Assembly: GCF_041468085.1 (NCBI RefSeq)
Contig: NZ_CP121017.1
Span: forward strand, 4,313,501-4,377,500
Direction of reading: 5' to 3'
Length of the DNA: 64,000 nucleotides
Source of the DNA: Tistrella mobilis
GTDB lineage: Bacteria > Pseudomonadota > Alphaproteobacteria > Tistrellales > Tistrellaceae
The notes beneath the pieces are model-generated. The model was not told where the DNA came from. It made no database searches and saw only the letters and a program-made list of their open reading frames with translations. The position numbers and the translations under genes are program-made. Shown one piece after another: positions 1 to 10,470 of this stretch. How positions within the stretch are numbered: the first letter of the stretch is position 1; each line of letters opens with the position of its first letter.

Positions 1-47
1 GAACCAAGCCCCCCTCCGCAGATCAAACATGCTGCAAAGCAACTATG

Positions 48-182
48 TCAGGAAAGATATTCCGGCACTTCATCACTAGGCGCCCCACCACCTTGCGTCT
101 CCTTAGACGCATGTTCTATAAGCAACAGTGGCTTACTCCACTCCTTGGCCACCTTCTGCGATTCGTTCGTCTGATCTGCCAT
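48..182 (-). CDS. candidate lasso-peptide (benenodin-like) precursor, 44 aa
   Basis: This small ORF reads as a RiPP precursor rather than an enzyme. The chosen ATG at 182 has GGAGG five bases upstream; in-frame starts at 194 and 233 lack such a site. The first 30 residues would be a leader with a W-x-x-P-x-L-like stretch (EWSKPLL) and an ASKETQ end. Threonine then sits at the -2 position, as is general for lasso leaders, and A-S-x-E-T is what I remember of benenodin-type leaders. The predicted core is GGGAPSDEVPEYLS, with Gly1 and Asp7 or Glu8 able to form the macrolactam ring; the six- or seven-residue tail is short for the class. A TTGACA box lies at 248-253, though no good -10 follows. No B, C or isopeptidase gene is visible; they would have to lie left of the window. 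It could also be an ordinary small protein. Confidence 0.5.
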   Translation of the reverse strand: MADQTNESQKVAKEWSKPLLLIEHASKETQGGGAPSDEVPEYLS

Positions 183-511
183 TGCCCCCTCCATATGGTT
201 AAAGCAGATAAAATCCTTTAAAATTTGTTGCACGCATGAAGAGATTTTGTCAATACCTATTCGATTCGAAGCGGCCCTCGCTTATATATTCTATCGTGAA
301 ATTATACGATGTGTCACTCATGAGAGATATCATCTGATGATCATCACTTCCTTCAGCACAAAATAAAGACAACCGTCTCCGCCTTAATGCTCTCACACAC
401 ATGAGCCAGCCTTGAAACTTCCGTGAGCAATACCCCCCGATTGAGATAGCCTCGATACCTAATTATATGGCATTTTCTGTTTTTCCGCACCACGTCAGGA
501 GATCATCTATA
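183..511. other. AT-rich divergent intergenic region
   Basis: This 329-base stretch is clearly richer in A and T than the rest of the window and separates the minus-strand precursor candidate from the plus-strand DUF6916-like gene. It holds a probable promoter for the latter and a TTGACA box facing the precursor. A perfect short palindrome, ATCATC-T-GATGAT, lies at 329-341. No gene or RNA was recognised in it. Confidence 0.5.
441..468 (+). promoter_or_regulatory. predicted sigma-70 promoter for the DUF6916-like gene
   Basis: TTGAGA (441-446) and TTATAT (463-468) are 16 bases apart. The predicted transcript starts near 475, leaving a leader of about 37 bases before the ATG at 512, with AGGAG at 497-501 inside it. 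Confidence 0.4.
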
Positions 512-832
512 ATGCCTGTTCTCCGGAATCTCTCCGAACTCACAGCCACCGATTTTGAAGCAGCAATCGGCACGGCTTTCGTTGTACCAGGTGAAACATC
601 CGACACCCCGATCGAGATCCTCACCCTGCGGCGGGTTGAACGGCGCAAGCCATCGCCGCCGGCCTTCGCAGAGCATTACAGCCTCATGCTCCGCGGCAGC
701 CGGACCGACGTCTCCATCGATCCGCAGATGGTGCTGCTTGAGCACGAGACGCTGGGCGTCCTGCATCTGTTCATGAGCCCCTTCGGTCTGACCCCCGAAG
801 GCCTGGTGCGCTATCAGATCGTCTTCGCCTGA
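512..832 (+). CDS. DUF6916-like small protein
   Basis: A 106-residue soluble protein with no signal peptide or membrane segment. Its pattern is an F-x-x-x-x-GT-x-F opening, a central H-Y-S-L-M-L-R-G strand, H-E-T-L-G, then L-F-M-S-P and a closing Y-Q-I-V-F. This matches my memory of the DUF6916 family, which often sits near phage-tail-like MdpB proteins and peptide-modification genes. The ATG at 512 is preferred over 467 because AGGAG at 497-501 precedes it and the extra 15 residues look unlike the family. The function is unknown. It converges with the GNAT gene, with six bases between the stops. Confidence 0.6.
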   Translation: MPVLRNLSELTATDFEAAIGTAFVVPGETSDTPIEILTLRRVERRKPSPPAFAEHYSLMLRGSRTDVSIDPQMVLLEHETLGVLHLFMSPFGLTPEGLVRYQIVFA

Positions 833-838
833 CGGCGA

Positions 839-1402
839 TCAGCCGCCTTCAAACGGCAGATCGTCGTCCGGATGACCGGCGCCCCAGGTCATGAACATGT
901 AGGGCCCCTGGGGCTTGCGGTCGACGAAGCCGAGCCGCTGATACAGCCGCCGGGCCGGGTTGTAGCTTTCCACATGCAGCCCGACATAGCGGCCGGTGCG
1001 CGCGGCTTCGTCGAGCAGAACCCGGATGATGGCCGAGCCGATGCCTTGCCCGGTGAGCATCGGCACCAGGATGATATCCACCAGCCGGATTTCGTGCACG
1101 CCGCCCCGGTCGATATACAGCCGCCCCACCGGCGCGCCGTTCTGCGTGATGATCAGAAAGGCGGTGGTGGTGTAATGGGTGGTGTAGTGATTGTCCTGCA
1201 GCCGGAACTGATCGGCCAGGAAGCTGCGTCGCACGGCATCGGGCCAGCCCGCGGCTTCAAGTTCCGCCCAACGGAACGAGATATACAGCTCGCGCAGGAA
1301 GTCGGTGTCCTGGGGCGTGCGCGGCCGGACGGCGAAGCCTTGGGTTGCAAGCGCCGGCGGCATCTCGAAACTGAGATCGGGGGCGGGCGTGGTTTCGGAC
1401 AT
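839..1402 (-). CDS. GNAT-family N-acetyltransferase
   Basis: A 187-residue cytoplasmic protein with the acetyl-CoA-binding motif A of GNAT enzymes, Q-G-I-G-S-A, following a beta strand (LVDIILVPML). The usual late motif (NPARRLYQRLGF) is also present. The substrate cannot be read from the sequence. The start at 1402 (MSETTPAPD) gives a length normal for the family; upstream in-frame codons look non-coding. The preceding Shine-Dalgarno is weak. It lies between the DUF6916-like gene and the PqqD-like gene, so it may modify a peptide or protein of the locus, but that is inferred only from position. Confidence 0.75.
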   Translation of the reverse strand: MSETTPAPDLSFEMPPALATQGFAVRPRTPQDTDFLRELYISFRWAELEAAGWPDAVRRSFLADQFRLQDNHYTTHYTTTAFLIITQNGAPVGRLYIDRGGVHEIRLVDIILVPMLTGQGIGSAIIRVLLDEAARTGRYVGLHVESYNPARRLYQRLGFVDRKPQGPYMFMTWGAGHPDDDLPFEGG

Positions 1403-1528
1403 GAGGCACTGCCTGGCGACGGAGTGAGGGGGAAGCCACAGATCATGGCTGCACCCCCAAACCATCCCACGCAGCGGTCGTCCGCGTCCAGGCGAAGTTG
1501 CGCCGGCGGCGGGCCGGGCTATGACGGA

Positions 1529-1810
1529 TCAGGCGGCGACGCGCACCAGGTCGTGCTCGGCCATCCGTTCCAGAAGCTCCATCAGATCGGCGCGGATCTC
1601 TTCGGCATCGCCCTCGTAATCGGCGACCAGCGCGGCATGCAGATCGGCCACCGAAACCGGAGCGGCCATCCGCTCCCAGATATCGGAGCCGATCTGGTCC
1701 AGGCCGTAATAATTGCCCTTGTCGACATGCATCAGCACCACCTCGCCATCGATCTCGGCGATCATCAGATCGTCATTGCGGGTGACGGTGGTCTCGGGCG
1801 TGATCGGCAT
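1529..1810 (-). CDS. PqqD-family peptide-binding (RRE) protein
   Basis: A 93-residue stand-alone PqqD-like protein. The fold signature is visible: an N-terminal strand (VTRNDDLMIAEIDGEVVLM), the Y-Y-x-L-x-x-x-G-x-x-I-W turn near residues 34-45, then a helical half with repeated acidic positions. PqqD proteins and the related RiPP recognition elements bind the leader of a precursor peptide and hand it to a modifying enzyme; lasso systems use this as B1. The ATG at 1810 follows AGAGG. No pqqA, pqqC or pqqE gene is nearby, so a role in pyrroloquinoline quinone synthesis is unlikely. Together with the candidate precursor at 48-182 it suggests a peptide-modification locus extending left. Confidence 0.75.
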   Translation of the reverse strand: MPITPETTVTRNDDLMIAEIDGEVVLMHVDKGNYYGLDQIGSDIWERMAAPVSVADLHAALVADYEGDAEEIRADLMELLERMAEHDLVRVAA

Positions 1811-2067
1811 CGGACAGGTCCTCTGGTGCGTCTGCTGCGGCGGGCCGGCCGGTGAACGATCGGCGACCTCTGTCGGTGAAATATATCGAGCACGGCGCCT
1901 GAAAGCGCCATGATCAAGTGCATCGGCCGCCGGAAAAATATGTGGGACATACCCTGGCCGTGCTCCGCTTTCCGTTTCATGCAACCAGAACAGAGCACAG
2001 GCGCGACGCTGATGCCGCCGCCACATGTCATCGAACCGTGATGGCGGATCCGCCTCATCGCGATCAT

Positions 2068-2089
2068 TATCTCAATAACTCATGAGATA
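2068..2089. promoter_or_regulatory. palindrome over the arsR start, probable ArsR operator
   Basis: TATCTCA (2068-2074) and TGAGATA (2083-2089) form a perfect 7-base inverted repeat around an 8-base centre, ending at the arsR start codon. ArsR-family repressors usually bind such AT-rich dyads and repress their own gene. The position would block both arsR and the coupled transporter. Confidence 0.55.
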
Positions 2090-2427
2090 TGGAGATAATG
2101 GTGGACGAGGCGCAGGCACTGGCCGCCTTCGCGGCACTTTCCCAGGAAACCCGTCTGCGCATCGTGCGCCTTCTGGTGACCGCAGGTCCGGACGGGCTCG
2201 CCGCCGGTACCATAGGCGAAGCGATGGGGGGCGCATCCTCGTCGCGCATGTCCTTTCATCTCGGGCAGCTTCAGCAGGCGGGCCTGGTCACGGCGCGGCG
2301 CGAGGGTCGCTTCATCCTCTACAGCGCCGCCTACCCCGCACTCGCGGCGCTTGTCGACTTCCTGATGCGCGACTGCTGCCAGGGCCATCCCGCCGTCTGT
2401 ACGCCGACCGGCGCGGAAGGTTGCTGA
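2089..2427 (+). CDS. arsR: ArsR-family metalloregulator with C-terminal cysteine site
   Basis: A 112-residue winged-helix repressor. The opening AFAALSQETRLRIVRLLV and the recognition region SSSRMSFHLGQLQQAGLV are typical of ArsR. It lacks the E. coli-type CxC in the recognition helix. Instead cysteines lie at about 96, 97, 104 and 112 in the tail (DCCQGHPAVC), close to the arrangement known for the As(III) site of Acidithiobacillus ferrooxidans ArsR (95, 96, 102). The likely ligand is therefore arsenite or antimonite, which displaces it from DNA. ATG codons at 2089 and 2098 and a GTG at 2101 are all possible starts. The stop overlaps the start of the MFS gene by one base. Confidence 0.85.
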   Translation: MEIMVDEAQALAAFAALSQETRLRIVRLLVTAGPDGLAAGTIGEAMGGASSSRMSFHLGQLQQAGLVTARREGRFILYSAAYPALAALVDFLMRDCCQGHPAVCTPTGAEGC

Positions 2428-3689
2428 TGTCGATCATGACGATGCGGCCGGATCGCGGCGCCTGGCCGGATATCGCGGCGCTCGGCCTTACGCAGATCAT
2501 CGGTTACGGCACGCTGTACTACAGCTTCGGCATTCTTGCCCCCGCCATGGCCCACGATCTCGGCTGGCCGGATGAGTGGGTGTTCGGCGCCCTGTCGGTG
2601 GCGCTGCTCGCCGGTGGCCTGGTCGCCCCCTGGTCAGGGCGTTGGATCGACCGCTTCGGTGCCGGCCGGATGATGACCGCCGGCTCTGTCGCAGCATCTC
2701 TGGCTCTGATCGGCTGCGCACTGGCACCCGACGGCTTCGCCTTCGTGCCGGCCCTGATCGCCATCGAGATCGCCTCCACCCTGGTGCAATACGGCGCGGC
2801 CTTTCCGTTGCTTGTCCAGCGCCACCCGCATGTGGCGCAACGCAGCATCGTCTGGCTGACCCTGATCGCAGGCTTTGCCTCGACGCTGTTCTGGCCGCTC
2901 ACCTCGTGGCTGCATGGCTTCCTGAGCTGGCGCGAGGTCTATCTGGTCTTCGCGGCCATCAATCTTGCCCTGTGCGTCCCGCTTCATGCCTGGTTGAGCC
3001 GGCCATCGACACCCTGTGCACCCACCAACCTGCCCGGGGAACCAGCAGCCATGTCCCGGCCCGGTACGCCCCCGCCCGGTACACTCCAGGGCAGCGTGCC
3101 ACCCGCCAGCCGCAGAGCGGCGTTTCTGCTGATGACCGCAGCCTTCGCCTTCCAAAGCTTCGTCAGCTCTGCGGTGCTGGTTCACATGCTGCCCATGCTG
3201 GGCAGCCTGGGCCTTGGGGTCATCGGGGTGACGGTCGGCGCGCTGTTCGGGCCGTCCCAGGTGGCGAGCCGCTTCATCAACATGATCTTCGGGCGCAACC
3301 TGTCGCAGCTCGTCCTGGCGGCGATGGCCGCCGCCCTGCTGCCGGGCGCGCTTATGCTGCTCGCCCTGACGGCCCCGTCGATTGCCGGCGCGATGGTCTT
3401 CGCCATTCTGTTCGGGATGGGCAACGGTCTTTACAGCATCGTGGGCGGCACCCTGCCGCTGGCCCTGTTCGGCGCGGAAGGCTATGGCAGACGCCAGGGA
3501 CAGATCATGTCGGTGCGGCTGATCGTGGGGGCCGCGGCACCATTCGCCTTCGCCCTGTCCATGCACCGGCTGGGCGTCGAAACTGCGCTCTGGATATCGG
3601 CTGTACTGGGCTTCTGCGCGGTTGCAGCCCTGGCGATGATCGCCCGGCTGCTGCGGCGGGCCGCGCTTCGTCAGCCGGCTGCGACATGA
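2427..3689 (+). CDS. MFS exporter coupled to arsR, ArsK-like candidate
   Basis: A 420-residue major facilitator with about 12 hydrophobic segments in two halves, separated by a Pro-rich loop near residues 195-225. The start shares one base with the arsR stop (TGATG), so the two are translationally coupled. A pairing of this kind with a cysteine-type ArsR points to efflux of trivalent arsenic or antimony, as reported for ArsK in Agrobacterium; the N-terminal LGLTQIIGYGTLYYSF fits my memory of those proteins. It is less likely to be ArsJ, since no GAPDH gene accompanies it. The general class is secure, the substrate is inferred. Confidence 0.7.
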   Translation: MSIMTMRPDRGAWPDIAALGLTQIIGYGTLYYSFGILAPAMAHDLGWPDEWVFGALSVALLAGGLVAPWSGRWIDRFGAGRMMTAGSVAASLALIGCALAPDGFAFVPALIAIEIASTLVQYGAAFPLLVQRHPHVAQRSIVWLTLIAGFASTLFWPLTSWLHGFLSWREVYLVFAAINLALCVPLHAWLSRPSTPCAPTNLPGEPAAMSRPGTPPPGTLQGSVPPASRRAAFLLMTAAFAFQSFVSSAVLVHMLPMLGSLGLGVIGVTVGALFGPSQVASRFINMIFGRNLSQLVLAAMAAALLPGALMLLALTAPSIAGAMVFAILFGMGNGLYSIVGGTLPLALFGAEGYGRRQGQIMSVRLIVGAAAPFAFALSMHRLGVETALWISAVLGFCAVAALAMIARLLRRAALRQPAAT

Positions 3690-3700
3690 GACGGCTGAGA

Positions 3701-3790
3701 TGGCGGAGGGAGTGGGATTCGAACCCACGATACGTGTTACCGTATACACACTTTCCAGGCGTGCGCCTTCGACCGCTCGGCCATCCCTCC
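3701..3790 (-). tRNA. tRNA-Ser (anticodon GGA)
   Basis: Read on the minus strand, the gene opens with the acceptor GGAGGGA, has a D-arm with GCCGAGCGGT, the anticodon loop CTGGAAA (GGA, reading UCC/UCU), a long variable arm typical of class II tRNAs, and the T-arm GGTTCGAATCC. The acceptor closes as TCCCTCC followed by G and an encoded CCA at 3703-3701. Confidence 0.95.
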
Positions 3791-4052
3791 GGCCTTGTGC
3801 CCGATCGACTGTCTGTTCCGGATGCGCTGCGGCGTGTGCATCCCGGTCGACCGGCGGCGCGCATTATAGCCGGACGACGGTCAGACGCAACCATCGATCT
3901 GGGGGTCGCAACGGGATAGTGACGGAAGCATACCAGAGCATATGCCAGAGCCGCATGGCGGATGATGTACGGCGGCGGTTGCCAAGACGGGTTGATGGTC
4001 TAAGCTTGTCGTCGCTGGTCCTCGCACCCGCAGAACGGAGATCATCTGCCGC

Positions 4053-4376
4053 ATGTCGGTTCGCCGGAGCCTTGCCTTGCTGCTGCTCATCGCCGCCCTG
4101 GTGCTTGTCGGCCTCGAAGCCGTCGGGGCCTGGTATCAGGGCATATGGGAGATCATTCCCTTGTCCAGCCTGTGGGCCGCCATCGACCGCAACAGCCTGA
4201 TCGGCCTGCAGGCCGGGATCGAGAACAATCTGTGGCCCGGTCTGTGGCCGCCGGTGCGGACGGTTCTGGAACTCCCGGTCTGGGCTGTGGCTGCCATTCT
4301 GGGCGTGCTGCTGCTGGTCACCGGCAGCAGCCGTGCAGAGAGTGACAGACGCCGGCGGTTCAGCCGGCGACGCTGA
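4053..4376 (+). CDS. small membrane protein of unknown function
   Basis: A 107-residue protein with a hydrophobic N-terminal helix (residues about 6-25), a middle part with several tryptophans, and a second hydrophobic helix near residues 73-92 followed by a very basic tail (RRRRFSRRR). The layout suggests a two-pass inner-membrane protein with its C-terminus in the cytoplasm. A GGAG lies at 4037-4040, somewhat far from the ATG. I do not recognise the family. It stands alone between tRNA-Ser and lepA, converging with lepA. Confidence 0.6.
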   Translation: MSVRRSLALLLLIAALVLVGLEAVGAWYQGIWEIIPLSSLWAAIDRNSLIGLQAGIENNLWPGLWPPVRTVLELPVWAVAAILGVLLLVTGSSRAESDRRRRFSRRR

Positions 4377-4410
4377 CGAAAAATGCCCGGGGTGCATCAA
4401 CCCCGGGCAT
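4377..4410 (-). terminator. Rho-independent terminator of lepA
   Basis: ATGCCCGGGG (4383-4392) and CCCCGGGCAT (4401-4410) form a perfect 10-bp stem with an 8-base loop. On the minus strand the stem is followed by a run of T, which places it as the lepA terminator. Confidence 0.85.
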
Positions 4411-4442
4411 CAACCTTGCACCACAGACTGTCGATCGGCCGG

Positions 4443-6242
<1,800 letters not shown>

Positions 6243-6400
6243 GGACATCCCCGAAGGGCCGGGCCCCGTCAGCCGGATGGGCACAAGGGGCCGGGCAGGC
6301 ACAAGCGTTTGAGTTGCCGGGGAACATAAGGCCCACAAGGGGCGCTGGCAACCGGGATCGGCGTCAGGCGGCCCCATGGCCACAGCGGGCGGGGCAGGCG

Positions 6401-7798
6401 TCAGGCCGCACCGCGCACCAGCCCGTTGGCCGCTTCCGGCGCGTCGTCCTCTACCTGAACGACGCGCGGTGCCGCAGACAGGCCGGGCAGGATCACGTCT
6501 TCGTCCTGATCGGCGCCCCCGTGCCCCAGCACCGCATAGAGCTGGATCGGGTCGGTCTTGCCGGCGAGCACGGTGGGCGCCAGCCGTTCAAGCAGGAAGC
6601 CTCCGCCGGCCTTGGCGATCACCGCCTCGGACACCAGCAGATCGCGGCCATGCTGTTTGCACGCCGCCTCGATCCGGCTTGCCGTGTTCACCGTATCGCC
6701 GATGACCGTATGCTCCAGGCGCTCCGGCGTGCCGACATTGCCGACCAGGGCCGGGCCGACATGCACCCCCACATCCTGTGCGAGCGGCGGCTCGCCGGCA
6801 GCGATCCGCCGCCGGTTCAGCCGCTCCAGCGCCTCGCGCATGGCAAGTGCCGTTTCCAGCGCGCGGCGCGCCGGGTTGGGATCGGGTTCGGCCGATCCGA
6901 AGGTCACCATGATCGCATCGCCGATGAACTTGTCGAGCGTACCGCCGTGGGCAAAGACGGTGGCGACCATCTCGGCATGATAGCTGCGCAGCAGGTCCAG
7001 CACATGGGCGGGCGGCATCTGGGCGGACAGCCGGGTGAAGCCGCGGATATCGGCGAACAGAACCGCCACCTCGCGCACCACGCCACCGGGGCGGAAGAAA
7101 TCGTCTCCACCTTCAGCGATGCGGGCGGCCACGGCCGGGGAGAAATAGCGGCGGAGCTGATCCGAAGCATGCTGCTGACGCACCGCCTGAACCGCCATGT
7201 GGCGGGCGACCCTGGTCATGAAGGCGAGCAGCAGCCCCACCACCATCACGATCACCATGTCAGCAACCACCAGTCTGGGCGCCACGCCCATGCCGGTCAT
7301 GGCAGCGAGCGGATCGGTGGTGATCGCCGTTCGGGGATCGTTCAGGATCATACCCGAGAAGCCGCCATAGATCGCCACGAAGCCGACCGCGATCACCAGC
7401 GGATAGGCCGGGCGGAAGGCGAGGGCATTCACCACCATCACCATCAGCACGCCGACCGTCATGCGGGTCTGCAGGAAGAATTGCGGCCCGACCACCTGAT
7501 CCGCTCCGGAGCCGACATACCAGATCACCGGCAGCCCGCTCAGCACCATCACATCCAGCAGAGTCGCCAGATAGCCGGTGAGTTTGGGGCAGCCCTGGCG
7601 ATCCAGATGCATCAACAGGGCCGCCGTGCCGATCGCCGCCCCACCGCAGAGCAGGCCGACCAGAGCCAGCTCTCCGATGGTCTGATACAGCAAGACATGC
7701 AACCCGAAGACAATGCCGAGCATGCCGAGCCGGGCAATCAGCGCAAAGCGCACGCCCTTCTTTTCCCGGGCAAGCAGCAGTTGATCGACTTCGGACAT
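6401..7798 (-). CDS. membrane-bound class III adenylate cyclase
   Basis: A 465-residue protein with about six N-terminal membrane helices (residues roughly 15-210) and a C-terminal class III cyclase domain. The metal-binding aspartates are in FADIRGFT and GDAIMVTFG. The purine-selecting positions are Lys (LDKFIGD) and Asp ([10 protein letters not shown]), which favours ATP over GTP. The NTASR motif supplies the transition-state residues. It would make cAMP at the inner face of the membrane in response to an unknown signal. The start at 7798 is preceded by AGAGG. It is transcribed alone between lepA and pheT. Confidence 0.9.
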   Translation of the reverse strand: MSEVDQLLLAREKKGVRFALIARLGMLGIVFGLHVLLYQTIGELALVGLLCGGAAIGTAALLMHLDRQGCPKLTGYLATLLDVMVLSGLPVIWYVGSGADQVVGPQFFLQTRMTVGVLMVMVVNALAFRPAYPLVIAVGFVAIYGGFSGMILNDPRTAITTDPLAAMTGMGVAPRLVVADMVIVMVVGLLLAFMTRVARHMAVQAVRQQHASDQLRRYFSPAVAARIAEGGDDFFRPGGVVREVAVLFADIRGFTRLSAQMPPAHVLDLLRSYHAEMVATVFAHGGTLDKFIGDAIMVTFGSAEPDPNPARRALETALAMREALERLNRRRIAAGEPPLAQDVGVHVGPALVGNVGTPERLEHTVIGDTVNTASRIEAACKQHGRDLLVSEAVIAKAGGGFLLERLAPTVLAGKTDPIQLYAVLGHGGADQDEDVILPGLSAAPRVVQVEDDAPEAANGLVRGAA

Positions 7799-7974
7799 GC
7801 GCCGGCAGCCTCTGACGGACAGGTATGGCACGACTGGTCATCTGGCGGAATCCGGCGGGGAAACTGCCGGAGAACCGCATATGGGCGTGTTTCCGGGCGC
7901 CATCAATGCCACAGCCGATCCGAATGACACCCGGATGACAATCATACGGCGGCGCAGCAAAAATGGATCGTGTC

Positions 7975-8030
7975 AAAAACGCAGGGGCGGCACGGTCTGC
8001 GACGCATGTCACACCCCGTACCGCCCCTGG
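7975..8030 (-). terminator. Rho-independent terminator of the pheS-pheT unit
   Basis: On the minus strand CAGGGGCGGTACGG pairs with CCGTGCCGCCCCTG (one G-T wobble) across a loop of about 20 bases, then CG and five T. It lies 30 bases beyond the pheT stop. Confidence 0.8.
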
Positions 8031-8061
8031 CGCTTTTGATCAGAACGCGGCTGGCTGCGTG

Positions 8062-10470
8062 TCAGCCCCGCAGCACGGCCCCGGTGGCCTTGGTCACCGC
8101 TGCCACGATCCGGTCAGACACCGCCTGGATCTCGGCATCGGTCAGCGTGCGCTCCACCGGCTGAAGGGTGACCGATACCGCGAGCGAAACCTTGCCGGCG
8201 CCCAGCCGCTCACCCTCGTAACGGTCGAAGACCGAGACGTCGGTGATCAGCTTCTTCTCGGCACCGCGAACCGCCTTGACCAGCGCCTCGGCTGCAACCC
8301 CGGCGTCGACGACGAAGGCGAAATCGCGCTCGACCGGCTGCAGGTCGTGCAGCACCAGCGCCGGACGGGTCCGGTCCGCCTTGCGCTTCGGCTCGGGCAA
8401 AGCGTCGAGATCCAGTTCGAAGCCGACCGCCGGCCCCTTCACATCATGGGCTTCGACCACCAACGGATGCAGCTCACCGAAGAAGCCGAGAGTCAGCTTC
8501 GGCCCCAGCTTCACCGCCGCCGACCGGCCGGGGTGGTAATGCGCCGGCGCTTCGCCAGGGACGATCTGCACCTTGTCGGCATCCATGCCCGCCGCGGCGA
8601 GCGCCGCCAGGATGTCGGCCTTGGCATCGAAGACGTCGACCGGCCGCGGCTGGCCGGCCCAGTTGCGCGGCCCCGTGCGACCGGTACGCAGACCGGTCGC
8701 CAGATTGCGCTGATCTTCAGGCGCAACGCCGCGCCAGCCGGGTCCGACCTCGAACCACCGGCCGTCCGGTTCGCCACGCGCAGCAGCACGGCCGGCAATC
8801 ATGACCAGAGAGGCGAGCGGGGTCGGCCGCATCACTTCCAGATCCGCCGAGATCGGATTCAGCAGATGCAACTCGTCCGCTCCGCCGCCGAAACGCCTGG
8901 CAGCAGCGGCGGTCAGGAAGGAGTAGTTCACCGTCTCGACCAGGCCGCGGGCGGCCAGGTCACGGCGAACCCAGCCCGCCCGGCGACGGCGGTCGTTGGT
9001 CGCCGTGCGGGTGACGACATCCACCCTCGGCAGCGGCACCGGCGGCACGGCGTCATAGCCGTTGATGCGCAGCACCTCCTCGACCAGATCCGCCTCGCCC
9101 TCGACATCCTGGCGCCAGCTGGGCACGCGGACCTGCCAGAGGACGTCGCTCTCCTGCACCACATCGAAGCCGAGGCGGGTGAGGATCGTGGCCTGCGCGG
9201 CCGGATCGACGACGATGCCGCCCAGACTTTCCACCCGCGCCGGGCGGAAGCCGATGACCCGGTCGAAGCCCGGCACCTCGCCCGCAACCGTGACCTCGGA
9301 CGCCTCGCCACCGGCAAGCTTCAGGATCAGTGCGGTCGCAATTTCGGTGCCCGGCAGCACCGTTTCGGGATCGACGGTGCGCTCGAAGCGATAGCGGGCA
9401 TCGCTCAGGATCGAGAGGGCCCGGCCGCTTTCGGCGATCCGCTTGGGATCGAACCAGGCGCATTCCAGCACCACCTCGGTGGTGGTCTCGTCGACGCCGG
9501 TCGCCTCGCCACCCATGATGCCGCCCAGGCTCTGCACCCCGGCATCGTCGGCGATCACCACGTCGCGGCCGGCACCCAGCGCATAGGTCCGCTCGTCCAG
9601 CGCCTTCAGGCTTTCGCCCTCGGCGGCGGTGCGGATGGTCAGACCGCCGGTCAGCTTCTTTGCATCGAAGACATGCAGCGGCCGGCCCAGATCCAGCGAC
9701 ACATAGTTGGTGATGTCGACCAGCACCGAAATCGGCCGCAGGCCGACCGCGGTCAGCCGGCGCAACATCCACTCGGGCGCCGCACCATTGGTCACGCCGC
9801 GGATGGTGCGGCCGGCAAAAACCGGGCAACCGGCCTTTGCATCGTCGGTGATCCGGATCGCGATCGGGTTCGGGAAGCTGCCCGCGACCGGGGTCGCATC
9901 CAGCGGCTTCAGCGTACCAAGGCCGGCAGCGGCCAGATCGCGGGCGATACCGCGCACGCCCAGGCAGTCACCCCGGTTGGGGGTGATCGCAATCTCGATA
10001 ACCGGATCGTCGACACCCAGCACCGGCGCGAAAGGCTGGCCGAGCGGCGCGTCCTCGGGCATCTCGATGATGCCGTCATGCTCGTCCGACAGGCCCATCT
10101 CGCGCATCGAGACCAGCATGCCGTTGCTTTCGACGCCGCGGATCTTCGAGGGCTTGAGCGTGAGCCCGGTGCCGGGCACGGTGAGGCCCGACCGCGCGAA
10201 GACGGCCTTCAGGCCGGTGCGGGCATTGGGCGCGCCGCAGACGACCTGGACCTCGCCATCACCGGTATCCACGCGGCAGACCCGGAGCTTGTCTGCATCC
10301 GGATGCTGCTCGGCCGAGATGACATGGGCGATGGTGAACGGGGCAAGCGCCGCGCGCCGGTCGGTGATCTCCTCCACCTCGAGCCCGACCGCGGTCAGCG
10401 CAAGCGCGATCCGATCCAGATCGGCATCGGTGTCGAGATGGTCCTTCAACCAGGACAGGGTGAACTTCAT
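8062..10470 (-). CDS. pheT: phenylalanine-tRNA ligase beta subunit
   Basis: An 802-residue protein of the usual length. It opens with MKFTLSWLKDHLDTDADLDRI, has the tRNA-binding EMAP-like domain (residues about 40-150, with VVCGAPNAR), the B3/B4 editing domain, the B5 domain and a C-terminal ferredoxin-fold anticodon-binding domain (YEGERLGAGKVSLAVSVTLQ). It pairs with PheS as an alpha2-beta2 enzyme that charges tRNA-Phe and hydrolyses mischarged Tyr-tRNA. The start lies 16 bases after the pheS stop, so the two are co-transcribed. A terminator follows. Confidence 0.97.
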   Translation of the reverse strand: MKFTLSWLKDHLDTDADLDRIALALTAVGLEVEEITDRRAALAPFTIAHVISAEQHPDADKLRVCRVDTGDGEVQVVCGAPNARTGLKAVFARSGLTVPGTGLTLKPSKIRGVESNGMLVSMREMGLSDEHDGIIEMPEDAPLGQPFAPVLGVDDPVIEIAITPNRGDCLGVRGIARDLAAAGLGTLKPLDATPVAGSFPNPIAIRITDDAKAGCPVFAGRTIRGVTNGAAPEWMLRRLTAVGLRPISVLVDITNYVSLDLGRPLHVFDAKKLTGGLTIRTAAEGESLKALDERTYALGAGRDVVIADDAGVQSLGGIMGGEATGVDETTTEVVLECAWFDPKRIAESGRALSILSDARYRFERTVDPETVLPGTEIATALILKLAGGEASEVTVAGEVPGFDRVIGFRPARVESLGGIVVDPAAQATILTRLGFDVVQESDVLWQVRVPSWRQDVEGEADLVEEVLRINGYDAVPPVPLPRVDVVTRTATNDRRRRAGWVRRDLAARGLVETVNYSFLTAAAARRFGGGADELHLLNPISADLEVMRPTPLASLVMIAGRAAARGEPDGRWFEVGPGWRGVAPEDQRNLATGLRTGRTGPRNWAGQPRPVDVFDAKADILAALAAAGMDADKVQIVPGEAPAHYHPGRSAAVKLGPKLTLGFFGELHPLVVEAHDVKGPAVGFELDLDALPEPKRKADRTRPALVLHDLQPVERDFAFVVDAGVAAEALVKAVRGAEKKLITDVSVFDRYEGERLGAGKVSLAVSVTLQPVERTLTDAEIQAVSDRIVAAVTKATGAVLRG

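Noticed and set aside
2576-3919. Long plus-strand frame within the MFS gene that runs through tRNA-Ser
   Set aside because: Wrong-frame shadow; it reads through a tRNA gene on the other strand and lacks hydrophobic periodicity.
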